Assembly (NCBI GenBank): GCA_013288705.1
Contig: JABDBI010000005.1
Coordinates: forward strand, 1 to 64,000
Direction of reading: 5' to 3'
Length of the DNA stretch: 64,000 nucleotides
From: Methanobacteriota archaeon
GTDB lineage: Bacteria; Myxococcota; UBA727; JABDBI01
Shown: one piece after another, positions 61,078 through 64,000 of the stretch
Numbering within the stretch: the first letter of the stretch is position 1
Layout of the letters: the number at the start of each line of letters is the position of its first letter
Program-made: the position numbers and the translations under genes
Notes under the pieces: model-generated
The model's database searches: none
Told to the model about the DNA's origin: nothing
What the model saw: only the letters and a program-made list of their open reading frames with translations

Positions 61078-63891
61078 CTAAAACTGATGGCGTTCCGTCG
61101 AATCAGCCAGCGCGGTTGTCGAAGACAATCCGCCTGAAATGACCTGCAGAACGTCGTCAAAATACCCAGACCCCACCTCGCGTTGGTGCTTCACTGCGCT
61201 ATAACCCTTTGCCTCCGCACCAAACTCGGCTTGTTGTAAGCGTGAATAAGCCGTCATTCCAGATTCTCTGTAGTCTGACGCCAATTCAAACATGCCGTGG
61301 TTCAGAGAGTGAAAACCAGCAAGCGTCACAAACTGGAATTTATAACCCATACGACCAAGTTCTTGCTGAAATTTTGCGATGTCTGCATCACCGAGATGGC
61401 GTTTCCAATTAAACGAGGGCGAGCAATTGTATGCCAGCAATTTACGAGGATGCTCAGCCAAAACCGCTTCCGCGAAACGCTTTGCATCTTGCAAATCAGG
61501 CGTAGAAGTTTCACACCAAAGAACATCCGCATATGGTGCGTACACCAAGGCGCGCGCAATGGCATAGTCAAGACCGCCCTTGATTTCAAAGAACCCCTCT
61601 ACCGTACGCTTACCCGTCAAGAATCGGCGATCACGCTCATCCACATCCGAGGTCAACAACCTGGCGCTATCAGCATCCGTTCTTGCGATAAGAACCGTTG
61701 GAACATCCATCACGTCCGCCGCCAAACGCGCTGCGACCAAGGTACGCACAAAGTGGCTTGTCGGGATCAATACTTTACCGCCCATGTGGCCACACTTTTT
61801 CTCCGACGATAGTTGATCCTCAAAATGAACGCCAGCAGCTCCCGCCACAATCATCGCTTTCATGAGTTCGAACGCATTTAATGGCCCGCCAAAACCTGCT
61901 TCCGCGTCCGCGACGATGGGGATTACCCAATCCCGCGCAGGTAACCCTTCAGCATGTTCAATTTGATCCGCACGCAACAATGCCTGATTCATGCGACGAA
62001 CAACTTCTGGCACGCTGTTCGACGGATACAAACTTTGATCCGGATAGGTATGCATCGCCATATTGCCATCGGCTGCCACCTGCCATCCGCTGCAATAGAT
62101 CGCACCTAGACCAGCACGGGCCTGCTGCACCGCTTGATTGCCTGTAATTGCTCCCAAAGCAGCAATGTAAGGCTCCGAATGGAGGTCTCTCCAAAGGCGC
62201 TCGGCGCCACGACGCGCAAGCGAATACTCAATGTGAACAGTGCTACGCAAACGCTTCACGTCTTCATCGGTATATGGACGCTTCACGTCAGCAAAGCGCT
62301 GGATATCTCCCCCGGATTTCTCACTCGCCAGGATTTTGTCATATGCTGGGACTGTCAGAAAATCTAATAGCTGCGTGCTGGTAGAAACCTGCAAAAACAA
62401 ATCACGAGCCGATGTGGAATCAGCTCGCGGATCTACCTCGCCGTTCAAAATGCTCACCACGAGCTCTTTTGTCACCGGAGTTCCATCTGAGAGCTGTACG
62501 CCATGATGCATCCACTGCCATATCTGCGCTCGAGCGATCTCCGCCGTGGCAGCATCTTCCATCAAGTGATAGAGCGGAACACATCCTTGCCCCCGTAGCC
62601 AAGATTGCAAATACTGCACACCTACGCGAATACTGTGTGTAAGCCCTTCTCGCGTTCTTGTCCCTGCTGGCGTTTCCAATAGTTGCGCGGCGGTCACATG
62701 CACATTCGGAAAACTTTTTCCAATCTGATTAGGTGCGGGCATATATTCGTCGAAAACCGCGCGCGCTACGGGCACCAAACCAGGATGAGCCACGCAAGTC
62801 CCATCATGGCCATTTTTCACTTCTCTTAATTTATCGGCTTTCACCTTCGCAATGGCCTCGTCATTCGCCTGCTGATTGCCCTTGATGGGAATTTGCGCCG
62901 CCATCCCGCCCATGGCATGCACCCCACGGCGGTGGCATGTCTGCACCAAAAGCTGCGAGTATGCGCGCATGCAAGGCTGTTCCATCGTCACTTGCTGGCG
63001 ATCCGGTAGCACCGCTTCTTTGCGCTCGCGCAAAGTTTTGATATAGCTAAAAATATAATCCCATCGGCCACAATTGAGTCCTGCTGCCCGGCTCCTCAGC
63101 TCATAGAGAATTTCATTCATCTCAAAAGCGGCAGGCAGAGTCTCAATCAGCACGGTTGCGCGTATACATGCGGTGGGAAGACCAAGTGCGTGCTCACTCT
63201 GCGTGAAAATATCATTCCATAAACGCGCTTCTAAATGACTCTGCAACTTGGGAAGGTAAAAATAGGGTCCAGAACCGTTGGCAATCAACGTCTTGGCATT
63301 GTGATAGAGAAACACGGCAAAGTCGAAAATCGATGCCGGGACCGGCTTGTCATCCACAGAGAGGTGCTTTTCCAAGAGATGCAAACCACGTGGTCTCACC
63401 ATTAGCATTGCGATCTTCGCATTCAATTCGTAACACTTGCCATTTTCAGTTTCGATATGGTGGATCTCTTTGCGAACTGCATCGCGAAGATTGAGCTGAC
63501 CCGCCAACACATTTTCCCAGGTAGGTGTGCTTGAATCTTCGAAATCCGCCATGAACACGCTTGCCCCGGAGTTCAAGGCGTTGATGATCATCTTGCGATC
63601 TGTAGGGCCAGTAATTTCTACCCGGCGATCAAGCAAGTCAGCAGGAAGAGCAGCGCAACTCCATTCGCCTTCCCGAATTTGCCGCGTTTCAGGTAAAAAA
63701 TTCGGCAACACACCTTTGTCAAATTCTGCTTGGCGCGCCTGACGTGCGGCAAGAAGTGCATCGATTGTGCCAGCAAATTGGCGCGTTAATTTCGCCACAA
63801 AAGACAGTGCCTCTGGCGTTAAAATCGTTTGAAAATGACTTGGCATCGGCCCAAAAAAGCGAATGTTGTGCAAAGCGTGTTGGTCAGTCAT
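61078..63891 (-). CDS. Bifunctional malate synthase - isocitrate lyase fusion
   Basis: 937 residues, a complete glyoxylate shunt in one chain. N-terminal malate synthase A (about 1-510): [27 protein letters not shown] region, catalytic Arg167 (VRPRGL), Glu250 and Asp278 for Mg, and Asp446 in [13 protein letters not shown]-terminal isocitrate lyase (about 520-937): [21 protein letters not shown], signature KKCGHMGGK with catalytic Cys700, CETSTPDL, and the end STERHQF close to the E. coli AceA end. Both halves look active. Malate synthase comes first, the reverse of the C. elegans fusion. It would let the cell grow on acetate or fatty acids. Confidence 0.96.
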   Translation of the reverse strand: MTDQHALHNIRFFGPMPSHFQTILTPEALSFVAKLTRQFAGTIDALLAARQARQAEFDKGVLPNFLPETRQIREGEWSCAALPADLLDRRVEITGPTDRKMIINALNSGASVFMADFEDSSTPTWENVLAGQLNLRDAVRKEIHHIETENGKCYELNAKIAMLMVRPRGLHLLEKHLSVDDKPVPASIFDFAVFLYHNAKTLIANGSGPYFYLPKLQSHLEARLWNDIFTQSEHALGLPTACIRATVLIETLPAAFEMNEILYELRSRAAGLNCGRWDYIFSYIKTLRERKEAVLPDRQQVTMEQPCMRAYSQLLVQTCHRRGVHAMGGMAAQIPIKGNQQANDEAIAKVKADKLREVKNGHDGTCVAHPGLVPVARAVFDEYMPAPNQIGKSFPNVHVTAAQLLETPAGTRTREGLTHSIRVGVQYLQSWLRGQGCVPLYHLMEDAATAEIARAQIWQWMHHGVQLSDGTPVTKELVVSILNGEVDPRADSTSARDLFLQVSTSTQLLDFLTVPAYDKILASEKSGGDIQRFADVKRPYTDEDVKRLRSTVHIEYSLARRGAERLWRDLHSEPYIAALGAITGNQAVQQARAGLGAIYCSGWQVAADGNMAMHTYPDQSLYPSNSVPEVVRRMNQALLRADQIEHAEGLPARDWVIPIVADAEAGFGGPLNAFELMKAMIVAGAAGVHFEDQLSSEKKCGHMGGKVLIPTSHFVRTLVAARLAADVMDVPTVLIARTDADSARLLTSDVDERDRRFLTGKRTVEGFFEIKGGLDYAIARALVYAPYADVLWCETSTPDLQDAKRFAEAVLAEHPRKLLAYNCSPSFNWKRHLGDADIAKFQQELGRMGYKFQFVTLAGFHSLNHGMFELASDYRESGMTAYSRLQQAEFGAEAKGYSAVKHQREVGSGYFDDVLQVISGGLSSTTALADSTERHQF

Positions 63892-63938
63892 GCGTTTTTC
63901 TTACCCTGCGGTTACGAGAATACAATCCGTTACCCGAC

Positions 63939-64000
63939 GTGACTAAAAAGCAAATCTTTTTTGAACGATTCTTGCACGGGCAAGCACTAAGAGTTTGTGT
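63939..64000 (+). CDS. Possible start of a gene divergent from the glyoxylate fusion
   Basis: From GTG 63939 a frame VTKKQIFFERFLHGQALRVC runs open to the window end. A TACAAT (63921-63926) upstream would place transcription start close to the GTG. Only about 20 codons are visible and there is no clear ribosome-binding site, so this is tentative. Confidence 0.25.
   Translation, partial: MTKKQIFFERFLHGQALRVC

Overview
The window comes from a Gram-negative, proteobacteria-like chromosome of intermediate GC. It carries tripartite RND efflux, outer-membrane barrels, lipoproteins and a sigma54-type (NtrC) response regulator. Several traits point towards a delta-/myxobacteria-like or related predatory or host-associated lineage: a one-chain branched-chain 2-oxoacid dehydrogenase E1, a surface protein with a MYXO-CTERM-like tail joined to an outer-membrane barrel, an eukaryotic-type protein kinase, a pepsin-like protease, and large proteins of unknown function. 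The taxonomic guess rests on gene content only.

Layout. 1-4.3 kb: ClC chloride transporter (cut by the window edge), a small secreted protein, an unknown helical-repeat protein, a hicAB locus whose hicA is frameshifted, and a retropepsin-like zinc protease. 4.3-11.4 kb (minus): B12-dependent ribonucleotide reductase behind a tandem pair of NrdR-like boxes, then the E1 fusion, an unknown gene and rmuC. 11.4-11.8 kb: two divergent tRNA-Leu genes. 11.8-19.1 kb: unknown, barrel, kinase, ABC exporter, RMND1-family, pepsin-like and DedA genes. 19.2-24.8 kb: TolC/adaptor/RND metal-efflux operon. 24.8-36.1 kb: PIN toxin-antitoxin with a clear promoter/operator, rsmE, pyrG, asd, barrel fusion, thiL, a DUF4160/DUF2442 pair, a Cys-rich protein, GST, a pilin-like protein, an RluA-type synthase and a DUF4143 ATPase. 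36.3-41.2 kb: a 1636-residue Ala-rich coiled-coil protein. 41.2-45.0 kb: nth, a zinc-ribbon-like protein and tandem sodium symporters.

45.1-55.9 kb is the most notable part: an eight-gene, same-strand, tightly packed cluster that reads as a pathway from primary metabolism to an N-oxidised, carboxyl-activated aromatic amine. It contains a class II DAHP synthase fused behind an adenylate-forming ligase, a PabA-PabB fusion (Lys in the PIKGT motif) and PabC, which together should make p-aminobenzoate. An AurF-type diiron N-oxygenase has all seven metal ligands at the AurF spacing. A LuxE/PaaK-like ligase and an acyl-reductase-type aldehyde dehydrogenase could activate and reduce the carboxylate. 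A class V PLP enzyme and an OsmC protein complete the set. I know of no characterised pathway with this gene set or of the ligase-DAHP synthase fusion, but I could not search.

55.9-64 kb: HNH nuclease, histidine kinase/NtrC pair, a secreted unknown, and a malate synthase-isocitrate lyase fusion (one-protein glyoxylate shunt).

Two families of short palindromic repeats are scattered through the window. Some copies sit in frame inside housekeeping genes (thiL, the RluA-type gene, rsmE, the efflux adaptor), where they are translated. A separate 97-bp element with perfect 24-bp terminal inverted repeats lies inside the biosynthetic cluster.
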